A stretch of DNA of 64,000 bases from Odobenus rosmarus divergens. Its lineage: Eukaryota; Chordata; Mammalia; Carnivora; Odobenidae. The notes beneath the pieces are model-generated. The model saw nothing but the letters and a program-made list of their open reading frames with translations. It did no database searches and had not been told where the DNA came from. Within the stretch, counting starts at the first letter, position 1. The number at the start of each line of letters is the position of its first letter. Positions 1-11,167 of this stretch are shown in pieces. A program made the translations under genes and the position numbers. The DNA lies in NCBI RefSeq assembly GCF_000321225.1, contig NW_004451410.1, positions 266,279 through 330,278 of the forward strand. The letters run 5' to 3'.

Positions 1-153
1 CTGGGTGGCTCAGTCGGTTAGGCGTCTGCTTTCTCCTCAGGTCGTGATCCCATAGTCCTGGGATCGAGTCCCTCCTTGGGCTGCCTGCTCAGCAGGGAGT
101 CTGCTTCTCCCTCTCCCTCTGCCCCCCTTCTCTCTCTCACTCTCTCTCGGAAA

Positions 154-188
<35 letters not shown>

Positions 189-191
189 ATA
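1..191 (+). mobile_element. Can-SINE (tRNA-Lys-derived), younger subtype, cut by window edge
   Basis: The block starts inside the tRNA-like head (TGGGTGGCTCAGTCGGTTAGGCG, which includes the Pol III A-box region). It continues through the B-box-like GGGATCGAGTCC, a CT-rich body (roughly 105-148) and an (AAAT)n tail at about 150-191. The order head, CT tract, A-rich tail is diagnostic of carnivore SINEs, and this head form is the non-canid caniform type. The first few bases of the head lie outside the window, so the upstream target-site duplication cannot be seen. Confidence 0.95.
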
Positions 192-619
192 TCTTCTTAA
201 AAAATCAATTTGGTAATGACTGTTCTTTTTCCCTTTCTTTTCCTCTCTATTGGCAATCAGTGCTCCCAGGAGAGAAATGTTGTCTTTGTTTCAACCCTGC
301 AGGAATGTTCTAAGTAATCTTCCTGACGGTGAGTCACTGAGGCTTCTCTCATTTTCTAATTTTCTAATTCCCTTCCTCCCCCTACAACATGGCCAAGCAC
401 AGAATACGTGAGCAGGTCACCAACACAGAGGGGCTAATGACTGACTGCATTCAGGAGACACAGTGTTGATGGCAGGTTAAGTTACTGGGTTTTCATGTGT
501 GGATTCTGCTGGCATGAACAGGAAGTCAGGAACAGGGGAGACTGGATGGCCTAGAGCCATGTGAGGACTGGAGAGACTCAGCCTAAAATATGTAGTTTTT
601 CTAATGAAACTGTTAAGTA
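192..619. other. Unique sequence, nothing recognised
   Basis: No conserved frame, RNA gene or repeat family is recognisable here. Composition is ordinary for mammalian intergenic DNA. Confidence 0.5.
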
Positions 620-712
620 TCCACTACATAAAAGAAATACTCTTGTAAAGGATGGAGCCTGCCACAGAGTAAGTACACAGTAAATGTTGGTTATTGTTGT
701 CTTTATCAGGTC
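620..712 (+). mobile_element. MIR fragment (3' part)
   Basis: The stretch AGCCTGCCACAGAGTAAG followed by CACAGTAAATGTTGGTTATTGTTG matches the end of MIR (the phrase 'cctggcacatagtaagcgctcaataaatgtt'). The fragment is strongly diverged, as expected of a mammal-wide element. The upstream limit is uncertain. Confidence 0.55.
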
Positions 713-1489
713 GGAAGATAAGAATAGGAATAAGACAGGAGGTCTCTGCCCTGAGGGTTAGGAATGAATGCAGTAAGCAGGCTCCAAAGGCACCCAGAAG
801 GGGAGCCCAGGACACGGCTACTCATGGCTCATCAAAGGGCACATTAGCCAAACACCTCTGCCAGCCCACTAAGTTGCAAAGTTAAGAAAATTAAATTGGA
901 TCCCAATTGATTTTGCTGGAAAAAATTCTATATCATGAAAGTGGAATTTATATTCTGATCTTCAGAGACAGAGTACGACTATTCACGGCTTATCTTCTGA
1001 GGGAGCGCCTGCCCTGCAGACCCCAAGATCCTGGTTCCACCTCAGGCCCTCCTCTGTTCAAAAATGATTTCATGCAGTTTGCACTAAAAATTTCAAATAG
1101 TAGGAGCCAAAAAAATAAAAAATAAAAATAAATAAATGAGCCAAGCTTAAAAAGTAGGTGAAAGAAAATTATGCTAGAAATCACAATTTAAGAGAAATCA
1201 CTGCAATGGAATATAAACTTTAATTCTGAATTTGCAGATGGTCAGAACCAAAAGAGAAACACTGTTTGCATGCAAATTATTGTCTGGTAAGAGAAAGCAA
1301 GCAATTCATGGAAAGACATACATTTTACTGCCCAATTATTATTTCTGGGCAGTAAAAATTCATTATTCATTCATTATTTTGTTTGGCATATATTTGATAT
1401 GGCCATGTGATAACAGGCAGTGTTCTAGAAGCTACCTGCCTAAAACAAAAGGAGGTCCCTCGGTTCATAAAACTAGTTGGCAGGCAGGG
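713..1489. other. Unique sequence with an A/T low-complexity patch and a short hairpin
   Basis: No gene is seen. An A-rich patch lies at about 1108-1136. A perfect 12-bp inverted repeat with an 11-base loop lies at 1323-1357 and is treated in the findings. Short open frames here show no recognisable domain. Confidence 0.5.
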
Positions 1490-1690
1490 GAGAGAGAGGG
1501 GTCTGAGGTAAAATTCCAACCAGCTGTGCCAGTAAGCAGAGCTGTGTGACCCTGTACAAGTTACTCTCCAGAGATTTTAAGAAATGAAATAAAATGAAGT
1601 GAAATGAAGATCTGAAGAAACAAAATAAGATACTGAGTGCAATGCATAGACCACAGTACCACAGTAGGCATGCTTTAATTAGTTGCCTTT
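1490..1690 (+). mobile_element. MIR SINE relic
   Basis: GCAGAGCTGTGTGACCCTGT followed by ACAAGTTACTCTCC corresponds to the MIR core ('agctgtgtgaccttgggcaagttac'). Downstream TGAGTGCAATGCATAGACC and CACAGTAGGCATGCTTTAATTAG match the 3' half. The middle is replaced by an AAATGAA-rich run. A 15-base T run follows at 1688-1702. Confidence 0.65.
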
Positions 1691-1702
1691 TTTTTTTTTT
1701 TT

Positions 1703-4700
1703 GGTACTTTCACTATTGTCACTATTAGCAGTCATTCACTATTTTAACAGGAAAGAATATTCTAGAAGATACCTGGGCATAGGTTTTGACAAGGGAATAA
1801 ATGAGTTCAGAATAGCCATAAATTTATCTCCTCACCCTTTTGACTAAAGCCAGACCTTGTTGACTAAACAAGCATGGGCTTCTCTTGCTAGTTCTAGGAA
1901 ACACTACAAGCCAAACAGGGCTCCCTATTTCTGGGGCCTGTCTAAAATCACGGCTACATGCAGGCACCACCCCCAACATCTGGCCTTCCGAAACTCTCCA
2001 GTTGAAGCCTCATGAGCAATGCCCACTGATAAGCGTATGAGATTTTAAGTTTCTTGTGGGTGGGAGAGGGAAGAGTCAGCCCCTCTTTTCTGTGATCTAT
2101 TTCTTGGATGACCATCATTTACCCACACACCAGACATCCCTGTAAGAGCAGCTCTCCATCCCCAGTCGGAGAACCCCCTTTCTCAAAACACAGGCGAGAG
2201 GAGGATTCCACGACCAGAGTACTTTGGCTCCCCGTAATACAAATCGTCGTTTTGTTTTTGGAGTGGAAAACAGTGCCCTAAGTAACAGTACTTGAATAAC
2301 ACCCCTATAAGAGGGAAGTTAGAATACCCCCAAAAGGATCACTGTTAGAGTGAAGCTGGACTCTGAACAAGGTGAAGGGGATCAATGAGTCTAGATAACT
2401 TCGTGTTCTTTTCTTACTTTGGTCCTTTGTTAATGTTGCCTCAACCACAGCCCCCTCAGGGAGAAGGGGCCAGATGTGACTGCAAGCCCTGAGTAAGCCC
2501 TCTCACTCAGCAGCGGGCCAGCGACCAGCCGGACCCGGACTCCCCCGCCAAAATATGCAGGGTTAGGGGAACGGTTGGTTCTTTCATCCGCTCTTTCATT
2601 CCACAGATAATTCTGGGAAGGCCAGCATAAGCCAAAACAGCTATTGTTACCGAAAGAAAGGCCCTTACACCCTCTCAGAGCTTTAAGAATGGAGATGGGC
2701 AACAGGATGGTACCTGGAAATGGTTTACTTCTTGCTCTCTGAAACTCTTCCCAACCCTTGCCCACCCCCACCAAGTGCTCCCAAAACACCTGCAGTACTT
2801 TTTCTCTGGTAAGGCACTTGTGACATCACACTATAATTATTTAATATGTTCTTACGTCCTTAAATCACTGCATACGTGATCAGCTCCTTGTGGGGAGAAA
2901 AATATAAGATGAATCCTGCTGTGTCAAGTGCTCAACACAAAGCTCATCACATAATAGGTCCTGGACATCTGTGAATGGTTCCAGATCCAGTTCTTGAACC
3001 TACTCCCTGTAGGTCTCCTACACTTAAACACTTATTCTTTAAAATTATATTCTATAAAATCATTTGAATAAGTGATTTCCAAAAATTGGTTGGAATTTAT
3101 AATTATGATTAGTATTAATACCTAAAGAGTAATTTACCCTCTACAGGTTTTTTTTTGAGCGATTCATTTCAACTTTTCATTTTCCCAATCATTTTCCTTT
3201 TCCTAAATTTGTGCTAATTTCATTTGCTTCTATATGTTGTTCCTAAATCAATAGTATTCTGAGAATCAATGAATGCAAGTTCACTGGACTGAACGTCTCT
3301 CGTGTTCCACCTCCCAGGCCCACAGCCCACCTCTCCAGCCACAGCTGCAGGACGTGGATTCACGCAGGACAGTGTCAGCACTTCACCCTAGCTGGCCCTG
3401 AACACATCTTGCTTTCTGAAAGTGTCAGGTTTGCTGGGAACACACTCTTGACCAATAGCAAATGGGGGCCAGCAGGTACACAATCCCTTTTACACATCTC
3501 AGGCTGATTCATTCTGAGGTACATTCTACAAGGCTTCTCAGATGAACCTAGCTCTAGCTGTCCACAGCAGTGACCAGCTTGGTAAAACACTTGGATTCGC
3601 TCTCCCACCTGCCCGATCCCACTTCCATTCCCTGCTTCTGCTCCCGGGAATCACTCTCCATAGCCAGCCACATCCATGCCCATCCTTGTCTCCGCTCTGC
3701 TTCCCATGAAGAACCCAGGCCAAGACGCTCAGCAAGTAGTGAGCTGAATCTCACCCGTGCTCACATAGTCAGGACACAAGTCGTCCCCGCCTGCCTTTTA
3801 TTTAAACAACTTCAGAGCAATTTTCCAATCAAACTCCATTATAAATATCCTTCAGGTAATTTCTCAAGCCTTTTTTTCCCACATCCTTCCTCACGCACGT
3901 GGAGTCCGAATGTAAATTATTAATGACAAAGGGAAAAAAAACTATACTGCTATTAATAAGTAAGAAAGTTGAGGCTGAGAAGAGATGAAGTATGTTTAGT
4001 AGATGATAGAGCAGCAGATCTTGCACTTTAGTGTTGGAAAAATAAAGGAAGTTGAGAATTTTAAAAAACCCACCGGCCTTTCAATGATCCCATGGTCTGA
4101 TTCCTGTCTACTAGGGGAAGGGAGAAAGGTACACTCGAGTTTCCTGCTGCTTTTCTCACGGCTCAGTGTGGAAGGAACGCTCAGCAGCTCTGTCTGCCAC
4201 ACCAGCACTTGGAAAAGCCCCGGGAGTTTGCATAAACTCCTTAGTTAGGATGACCTGAGCCCCGTCACATCTCCCAGCGCATTTTCTAACGGAAACACTG
4301 ACCTTGCTCTGTGCCTCCGAGACAGTGTCTCCCAGGGAGAAACTAAGGCACAGAGACAAAGAGACGCAGAGACAGGGTCAGATGGAGATACAAACGCTGG
4401 GTGGTGGAGCCAATGCTGTGAACCACGTCCAAATCCCAGAACAGAATGAAAAATAAAAAGCAAGAAATGCTCTCACCTTAAATACCTCTTCAGACACTTC
4501 CCTGAGCTTCTCTGGAGCCAAGTGGGAATCAAATCAAATCTCTGAAGAAGAAAGAGCAGGCAGAGTCTCAAAGCCCGAGCAGCGCATTGCCTGGTGGGTG
4601 GCACGGTCGGGGACATCCCACCCCAGGGCACATCCAGGCCCACATCAACCAGGACTCTATAGGGTCCCCACGCCCTGATCCAAGAGGACTGCTGGTTATC

Positions 4701-4861
4701 ACCAGCCAGTGCAGGAATGAGTCCCCGAAGCCTTCAGGTCAAGACTAGCCCCCTCCCGGAAAGGAAACTACACATACAGTCAATGTCTGTGTTTAAAGGA
4801 CTCACGTCCCAAAGAAACTTTTAAAAGAAGGCAGTTTTACAGAAACCTGAGCATTCTTTTT
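1703..4861. other. Unique intergenic sequence, no gene seen
   Basis: About 3 kb without an identifiable gene or strong repeat. A weak MIR/L2-like phrase (AAGTGCTCAACACAAAGCTC through AATAGGTCCTGG) occurs at about 2925-2965. The GC-richer stretch 3300-3780 holds several overlapping short open frames on both strands. None has a motif, so I treat them as chance. Confidence 0.5.
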
Positions 4862-4888
4862 GTTATTATTATTATTATTATTATTATT
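4862..4888. repeat. (ATT)n microsatellite
   Basis: An uninterrupted run of ATT/TTA trinucleotides, about nine units, in unique DNA. Confidence 0.95.
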
Positions 4889-6589
4889 CCTTTCAGTAAA
4901 CATGCTGTTTTCTTCATCTTTTTTCACAACATTGTCTTGAAACAGGGGCCATAGATTTGGATTCCCTACTCACAGAAGCAATTATATACTTGGCGTATAA
5001 GGGATGTCATGGCAATAAAGAAATGACAGGCTGATCTAATTGGCTCCCTGCTCCTTATTCTACCATTAGGTTCAAAAAAAAAGAAAGAAAACCAATCCAG
5101 TCATTTCCCCACAAATCTAAGGAAAATGGGTCTACTTCAAGGCTATTATGAGTTTTCTGTCCTTTCTGGTACTTGGACCCCATAAATGGAGCTGTGTTAT
5201 AAAGAATTTAGAAGAGTAAGTGATAATCTTCGTGTTTATCACCAATTTTCATGCCTGAGTTGGGAGTAAGAAAACCAGAAAGCGTTCCTATGCCTTTGCA
5301 TGGTTCCCTGCCGCCATGTTTACTATACAGGTATGCTTTGATGATGGTAAAAGAATTCTACATAATCTAAGTTTTTTTTCCAAAATGATGATATTACAAA
5401 TGTATAGAGTAGTAGTTTTCAGTTTTCAAAGTGTTTTCTATCTACTAACTCTATTTTTAAAACCAGATACATTTTTCAAAACTATCTTTAATCTTGGATC
5501 TGATCACCAATACAGAAATCCTAGTTTTCTTAATGACAAACTGTCTTTGATTTCAACACTCAGAATCTGCTGTTTTAATTAATGAACAGGGAATATAAAT
5601 AAGCCTGTTAATATTGATTTCCTTCACTCAAACAAATGATGGCAAAATCCACCAGCAGGAGACACCTGGAAACTAAAATTTATTGTATTTCCACATGAAC
5701 CAAGCACCGTACTAAGGTAAAAGAACAACCCAGGATTTTACAGTCAATCAGGAGGAGGAGGAGGAGGGGAAGAAGAAGAAGAAGATGACAATCAGGCATG
5801 ATGAAAACGTAATGACCATTATGTAATGGAAATTCATTTTTTAATGCTATGAATTTCAAACCTAATTGACTTAAAATGCTTCAGCACAAATCCCAGTTGC
5901 TAATGGCCAGAGAGGGTGTTTAATACTGGTGCCCAAAGAGTATCAAGAGCCTCAGTAACTTCTGTGTAATAGAAAACCTTCCCGGTGCCCCACCACCTTG
6001 GTGGCAAAAGTCGGAGTCAACACATGAGCTCTCCCACCCCGAGGCTGAGGAAGGACCATCCGTTCAGGGAGAGACACCACCCTGTACAGATGGAGAGTCA
6101 TTCTTGTGGAAGAAACCATTATAGACCAACTGGTATTCAATGCTCCGATGCAAGCAAGTAATTATTCAGGAATATAATTGCTGTGAACAAAGAGAAGATT
6201 AATAGAGAACAAGGAGCTGAAATGATGAAGAAAAATCAACTAGCCTTGGATGAAAATGGATGGTTTTCTCTAGTTTCAGAGTTGAGAGGAACAGGAAATT
6301 AACATCAGAGCCCCATGACAGTTGAAGCCTCTTCAGAGCACCTACAACACACCAGTGGTTTTGTAAGAGACGCTTAGATATGTACATAAGCACACACTCA
6401 GACAAGTGCATTTAGCCAGTTATGCCTCGGTTAACCGAGTAAATGTCTGTATGTCTCTCTAATCCCCTAGTAGGGTTTCAGTCCACCTCAATGGTATTTT
6501 GGTCATCTTTACAATACCCCAAGTGAAAGAATCTCCTTCAGTCTCTGTTTTAGCCATTTTTATGAACTTCACAAACACCGATTAATATT
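4889..6589. other. Unique sequence with a purine microsatellite
   Basis: No gene is recognised. A (GGA)n-(GAA)n purine tract lies at 5751-5785. The 88-residue frame beginning near 5316 is AT-driven and has no recognisable domain. Confidence 0.5.
5751..5785. repeat. (GGA)n(GAA)n purine microsatellite
   Basis: GGAGGAGGAGGAGGAGG passes into GAAGAAGAAGAAGAAG. It is a homopurine strand of about 35 bp. Confidence 0.95.
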
Positions 6590-6604
6590 AGTAATAAAGG
6601 TTCT

Positions 6605-6789
6605 TTTTTTTTTAAGAGAGAGAGCTCAAGTGTGGCGGGGGGGGGGGCAGAGGGAGAGAGATAATCTTAAGCAGGTTCCACGCCCAGCACAGAGCCCGAC
6701 ATGGGGCTCGATCTCACGGCCCTGAGATCATGATCTGAGCTGAAATCAAGAGTCAGCCACTTAACCGACTGAGCCCACCCAGGCACCCC
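6605..6789 (-). mobile_element. Can-SINE, older subtype, reverse strand, with perfect 15-bp TSD
   Basis: The element reads T-run, GA-rich body, then a head ending CCACTTAACCGACTGAGCCC, ACCCAGGCACCCC, so it lies on the minus strand. The body has the older subtype wording (ATCATGATCTGAGCTGAAATC, AAGAGTCAGCCACTTAACC). The target-site duplication AGTAATAAAGGTTCT is perfect at 6590-6604 and 6790-6804, fixing both ends. A G-run of about 12 bases at roughly 6638-6650 lies inside the body. Confidence 0.95.
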
Positions 6790-6804
6790 AGTAATAAAGG
6801 TTCT

Positions 6805-7988
6805 AATAAATGGCACCTTCTTAACAAATTTCAATGTAAAGACTTATTTCATTCATGAAGGTCTCACCACATATATAGGAAAAAAGAAAAATCTAAATTA
6901 GTATGTGGTTACAAAGACTTGACTTGGAAAAACTCAAGCTGTGGGCACATCTCTGCTTAAAGTCGGGAAGTAGAAACTGAGGGTTCCCTGAAATCCCTTC
7001 AAGCTCCGTTAGAGTCTTACAACAGTGGCGGATTCCTTGTCCAGATCCTTCACCAATTTTTTCTGTCACTTTCAGGAGCTCACAAGCCTCCCTCCAAAAC
7101 CTGGTGAGCAAGTATCAGTAAACATTTATAATACTACAATCCACTTGTACCCACGATAGGAAGTGTCTGACCAAAAGTCGTTCCCCATACTAATAATCTA
7201 AAACCGTAGAATGTTATGGGATTGCTGTCACAATTTTAACTAAAGACGAGAAAGCACACAATATTATACCATTTTCTTCCTGAGGGGTTACTGGTTTTCT
7301 GAAGGGCAGCCGGTGCCTTTGAACACTCACAAAATAAATGACAGAGGACCTTTGATGCCATTCCGGCGAGTTGTCCCTTTGTCCTGTGAGATGCGTGTAT
7401 TCACAAGATAGCAGCCCCAGGAAACCCACAAGCACTGACTGGGGAGTGGATGTTGCTGCCATCAGCAAGGACAGAATAAAAGATACAAATATGAATGTCA
7501 AAACCCTAAGAAATAGGGCATTACCAGATTCATTATGCTTCCTGACCAAGAGCTTCTGTCAAAAAATGAATTCAATATTGATAACCGTGTTCAAACAGGA
7601 AAGCATTTGCAGAAGCGACAGGTTAATCTTTTTTTTAACCAGAGCCAGTCTCGCGCAAACATCAGAATATCAGAGGTCTCTGTAGTTGAATACCCGCAGT
7701 CATGCCCAGAAGGATGTGGGTTCTTTCTGTTTTTGTTCATTTGGGGGGGTTTTGTTTGCTAGATATATAAATTGAACATAATCATGATAAAAATTTTTAG
7801 CAATACATGGAAGTTTAAATAAGTACAGTCACTTAAAATATCACTGTCCTAAAAGAACCACCATTAACATTTGGTGAACATATTTCACATCTTTCTATAA
7901 ACACACACATGCACGCACACAGGTGCACACAAATGGAATTGTATCATATATGATGATTTTACCTGTATTGCCCCCCTTAACCCAAACT
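6805..7988. other. Unique sequence, nothing recognised
   Basis: No gene seen. A CA-rich patch with alternating ACACACACATGCACGCACAC lies near 7902-7921. The frames at 7214-7549 (minus) and 7371-7685 (plus) are mutual shadows with no motif. Confidence 0.45.
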
Positions 7989-8004
7989 CAGTGGTTTATA
8001 TCTT

Positions 8005-8066
8005 TTTTTTTAATAATTTTTTTATTGTTATGTTAACCACCATACATTACATCATTAGTTTTTGAT
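8005..8066 (-). mobile_element. Extremely 5'-truncated L1 (62 bp) with perfect 16-bp TSD
   Basis: On the plus strand the insert reads TTTTTTTAATAATTTTTTTA then TTGTTATGTTAACCACCATA then CATTACATCATTAGTTTTTG. This is the reverse complement of the carnivore L1 3' terminus ('...aatgtatggtgattaacataacaataaaaaa'). The duplication CAGTGGTTTATATCTT is perfect at 7989-8004 and 8067-8082. Only the last few dozen bases of the L1 plus its tail were integrated. Confidence 0.93.
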
Positions 8067-8082
8067 CAGTGGTTTATATCTT

Positions 8083-9005
8083 AAGGAAAAGACAGAACAT
8101 GCTTTGCAAATGTTTTTCTAAGTCATCATCTGTTTATGTTGTTTATGTGGTATCTTTATTTTATAGCTTCTGGATTTGTCTTCCCTAGAAAGGCATTCTC
8201 AATTCCCAGCCATCTAAATCATATTTTAAGATGTGGGGTTTTTTCCACTTAGCTTTTTAATTCATCTGAAATCCTGTATTTTGGAGTACGAGGTAAGAGT
8301 CTAATTTTCTTTTCTTCCTGATAAATTTCCATTTGTGCTAGCAACATTTATTAAAGAAATATATAACAATTAAATTGAAACACTAACTTTTCCCATATTA
8401 AATTCCCATATATCTGAGATCTGTTTATGATTCTTTTATTTTAGAAATAACTTTTATTCTATTTGGGACTGTGTATTACCTTGTGATATCTGGCATTATT
8501 TTCTTGTTCATTCTCATGTATTTGTCTTCTCTATCATAGGGAATTTTGATCTAATTTAAAATGTGGTCTATTTAGGATTTAATTATCCATAATATGTAAA
8601 TTTTAGAGGAATTTATTTTTATTTTTATTTATTTTTTAGAGGAATTTATTGATGATTTTCATAATTAAATATTTCCATCCATGGTCAGGTTTATCCTTGT
8701 GCTAGCTGAAAAAAACATTTTTTAATCCCTCAAAAAATCGTATAATTATTTTTAATGTAGATTCCTTATTAAGACATTCCTGAATATTTCATAGCTTTTG
8801 TTGTTATTGTAAATTAAGTTTTCCACATTTCTGTGTTTAGCTGCTAATTGCTAAAAGTTAAGAAACTCTTGATTTTTATATGCTAATCTTATATTAACAT
8901 TATATCTTTTATCTTATATATAACATTATATCTTTTAAAGTCAAGCCTTCTGGGTTTTCCTTTTATAAAATCGTATCTCCAGGCAAATAAAATGTTTTGC
9001 TTTTT
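8083..9005 (-). mobile_element. Ancient L1-type ORF2 relic, antisense (first segment)
   Basis: The plus strand resembles the antisense of L1 ORF2. Examples are AGGTAAGAGTCTAATTTTC, CCATTTGTGCTAGCAACATT TATTAAAGAAA (antisense of the 'tcaataaatggtgctgggaaa' block) and TCCCATATATCTGAGATCTG. It is AT-rich, frame-destroyed and heavily diverged. It continues after the insertions at 9010-9560 and 9763-9907. The subfamily (L1M or HAL1-like) cannot be set by eye. Confidence 0.6.
8601..8650 (-). mobile_element. Tail-only retroposon insertion between 17-bp direct repeats
   Basis: TTTTAGAGGAATTTATT is repeated perfectly at 8601-8617 and 8634-8650. The 16 intervening bases are TTTATTTTTATTTATT, the complement of a Can-SINE/L1 style A-rich tail. 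The arrangement equals target-site duplication, tail, target-site duplication with no element body. Confidence 0.7.
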
Positions 9006-9009
9006 CTTC

Positions 9010-9560
9010 CCATTATTCAAGAAGCAGGAGTGACCCTGATACTCATTCTAGGGTATCCCCCTTCTGCCAGCAAGCCAAGCTCCACTCAGACTCAGCTGAG
9101 CCCTTCTGCCCCTGGCTGAGGTCACTGTATCACCCCATGGCCACTAAGGTCCACACCTTCACCAAGATCTGCAGGTGCAAGGCAACCAGCTTTCCCAGAA
9201 ACTCCTGAGAATACCTATCGCTGCACACCCAGGCTGCTTGGTTTCAGCCTTTGTCACCTTCCACAGACAAAGCTCCTCTCTCATGTTCATCCTCAAGGAA
9301 GAGAGACTGACAGAGGAGTGGCATCCTTCTAGGAGACTGGAACACAAGCCATGTTCGGAAACACCCAGACCCACCTCAGCTCTCCGGGATGACTAACCGG
9401 GGGACTCCCACAGCTCTCTCTTACAAACTCTGGTCTTTGAATTTTCCCTTTTATCAGTAAAACCTATTCCTTAACCAGTACCCTGGGACACTGTGGAATT
9501 CACCCTGACCTCCTCCATGACAGGAGGCAGCCCAGAAGGGATCTTCTGTGACGATGCTTT
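9010..9560. mobile_element. GC-rich insert in the L1 relic, LTR-like but unclassified
   Basis: Inside roughly 30 percent GC L1 sequence sits about 550 bp of clearly GC-richer DNA with sharp edges near 9010 and 9560. It does not match L1, so it is probably a separate inserted element such as a solo LTR. I see no TG/CA termini or target-site duplication that I can defend. The frames at 9159-9374 and 9175-9396 carry no known domain. Confidence 0.35.
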
Positions 9561-9746
9561 ATTTTCCAACCTTTATAGCAGTTGTTTCATTTTTTTCCCC
9601 TGTGAAATTTAGTAGAATCTGCAAAATAATCTGAGTGATTTTGTTTCCATTTATTTATTCATTGTCAATTATTCATTAAAAAATAATTTTGTCTCTGTTT
9701 AGAAATCACTCTGATTTTACATTTTAGTTATTGACAGTAATTTTTG
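9561..9746 (-). mobile_element. Ancient L1-type relic, antisense (second segment)
   Basis: AT-rich sequence resembling antisense L1 resumes after the GC-rich insert and is cut again by the 145-bp L1. It contains no intact frame. Confidence 0.4.
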
Positions 9747-9762
9747 AAAAGAAATTTCAATA

Positions 9763-9907
9763 GGTGATGGGGATGAAGGAGTGCACCTGTGATGAGCACG
9801 GGGTGATATATGGAATTGTGGAATCATTGTATCACACACCTGAGACTAATATAACACTGTACGCTAACTATACTGGAGTTAAAATAAAATTTAAAAAAAG
9901 AAAGAAT
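9763..9907 (+). mobile_element. 5'-truncated L1 3' end (145 bp) with perfect 16-bp TSD
   Basis: The insert reads GTGATGGGGATGAAGGAGTG, GTGATGAGCACGGGGTGATA, then CCTGAGACTAATATAACACT and an A-rich tail. This is the familiar carnivore L1 3' UTR ('gatgagcactgggtgttgtatg...acctgaaactaatataacactgtatgttaacta'). The duplication AAAAGAAATTTCAATA is perfect at 9747-9762 and 9908-9923. Confidence 0.95.
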
Positions 9908-9923
9908 AAAAGAAATTTCAATA

Positions 9924-11155
9924 TATGTAAGTAGTTTCTATTTATTTGTATCTTTGTGTTTTATTTTATCAATACAACAGAAGTTAACAAGTATTTTTAC
10001 TGTATTATATCAAATACTTTTGATGCCTGTGGACATGACCATATTGGTTTTCTCCTCCATGGTTTGATGTATTATGTTGATATAGTTCCTGATACTGAAC
10101 TTTCCTTGTTTTCCTTGAATAGACCTGACTTGGTCAGTATGTTTTTCTTTTTATTCTATTTGTTAACATTTTATTTAAAATGTTCATATCTCTACTCATA
10201 AGTGACATTGATCTATATTATTTTCTTTGTACTGCCTCTACCTGTTTTGGTATTTAATTTTTACAGGCTTCAAAAAATAAGTTGGAACCTTCACATATAA
10301 TCTGAGTTAATGTAAATGACTTGGGAATTATCCTTCCTTTAAGTGTTATATAGAACTTGGATATGAAACTATCAATCCTTGGGTCTTTTTTATAGATTCC
10401 TATTTCTAATGTCTTTTTGAATTTCCTGTCTTCATTCCAACTTCAGTAATTTATGGTTCACTATAAAATCATCAATTCCCTCTAGTTTCCAAATTTGAGG
10501 CCAAGGAGTATACATAGCAATCTCATAATTATCTTCATTTCTTCTATTTCTCTTTCCCGTTTCTAAGTCTTGTGTAATTTTTGTTTTTTTCCTTAGAGGG
10601 CTTACATATTTATTGAGCTTCTCAAAAGATAAGATACTTTTCATTTATTTATCTTTAGTACATATTTTCACATATATTTCAACTTTTAGTTTTGTTAATT
10701 CTGTTTTCCAACTTTCTTAACTTTGTTCTATTATAATTTCTCAGATGAGCATAAATTCCTATATTCTTGCCCTGTACTCTTATTAATCAAGGCACTGAGA
10801 ATCAACTTTCGCTGATCCTACATGTTTTTGTGTGACACTTGATCCTTTTCATTCTTTCTTAGATTTCTCCATTGATCAATGGAGAAATCAATTTCTCCAT
10901 TGATTAAGACTGTTTCATATTTTTGTTATCAATTTATAATTTCATTTATTATCAGAGAATGTGTCCTGTAAAGTATCCTGGTTATTTTGCTAAGGTTTTC
11001 CTTGTGGTCAGGGCATGACCAATTTTTTAATATTTCACTAAATATAAAGAAGAAAAAAACTATACTATTAATCCAAAAATATAAATTACATATTCAAATT
11101 TGTTTATTATGTTATTCAATTTCTTTCTGCCGTTACGAGCTGGTGTGTATAAAGT
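9924..11155 (-). mobile_element. Ancient L1-type ORF2 relic, antisense (third segment)
   Basis: Plus-strand phrases such as CATATTGGTTTTCTCCTCCA, GATGTATTATGTTGATATAG, GACCTGACTTGGTCAGTATG, ACCTGTTTTGGTATTTAATT and CAATCCTTGGGTCTTTTTTA follow the antisense of the L1 reverse-transcriptase region in order. All frames are broken. The unusual inverted repeat at 10862-10905 lies in this segment. Confidence 0.65.
10862..10905. repeat. 28-bp perfect palindrome plus third direct arm
   Basis: Positions 10862-10889 are a perfect palindrome (14-base arms GATTTCTCCATTGA and its complement, no loop). ATTTCTCCATTGAT recurs right after it, giving the order arm, inverted arm, arm. Confidence 0.93.
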
Positions 11156-11167
11156 CATGACATTTCT

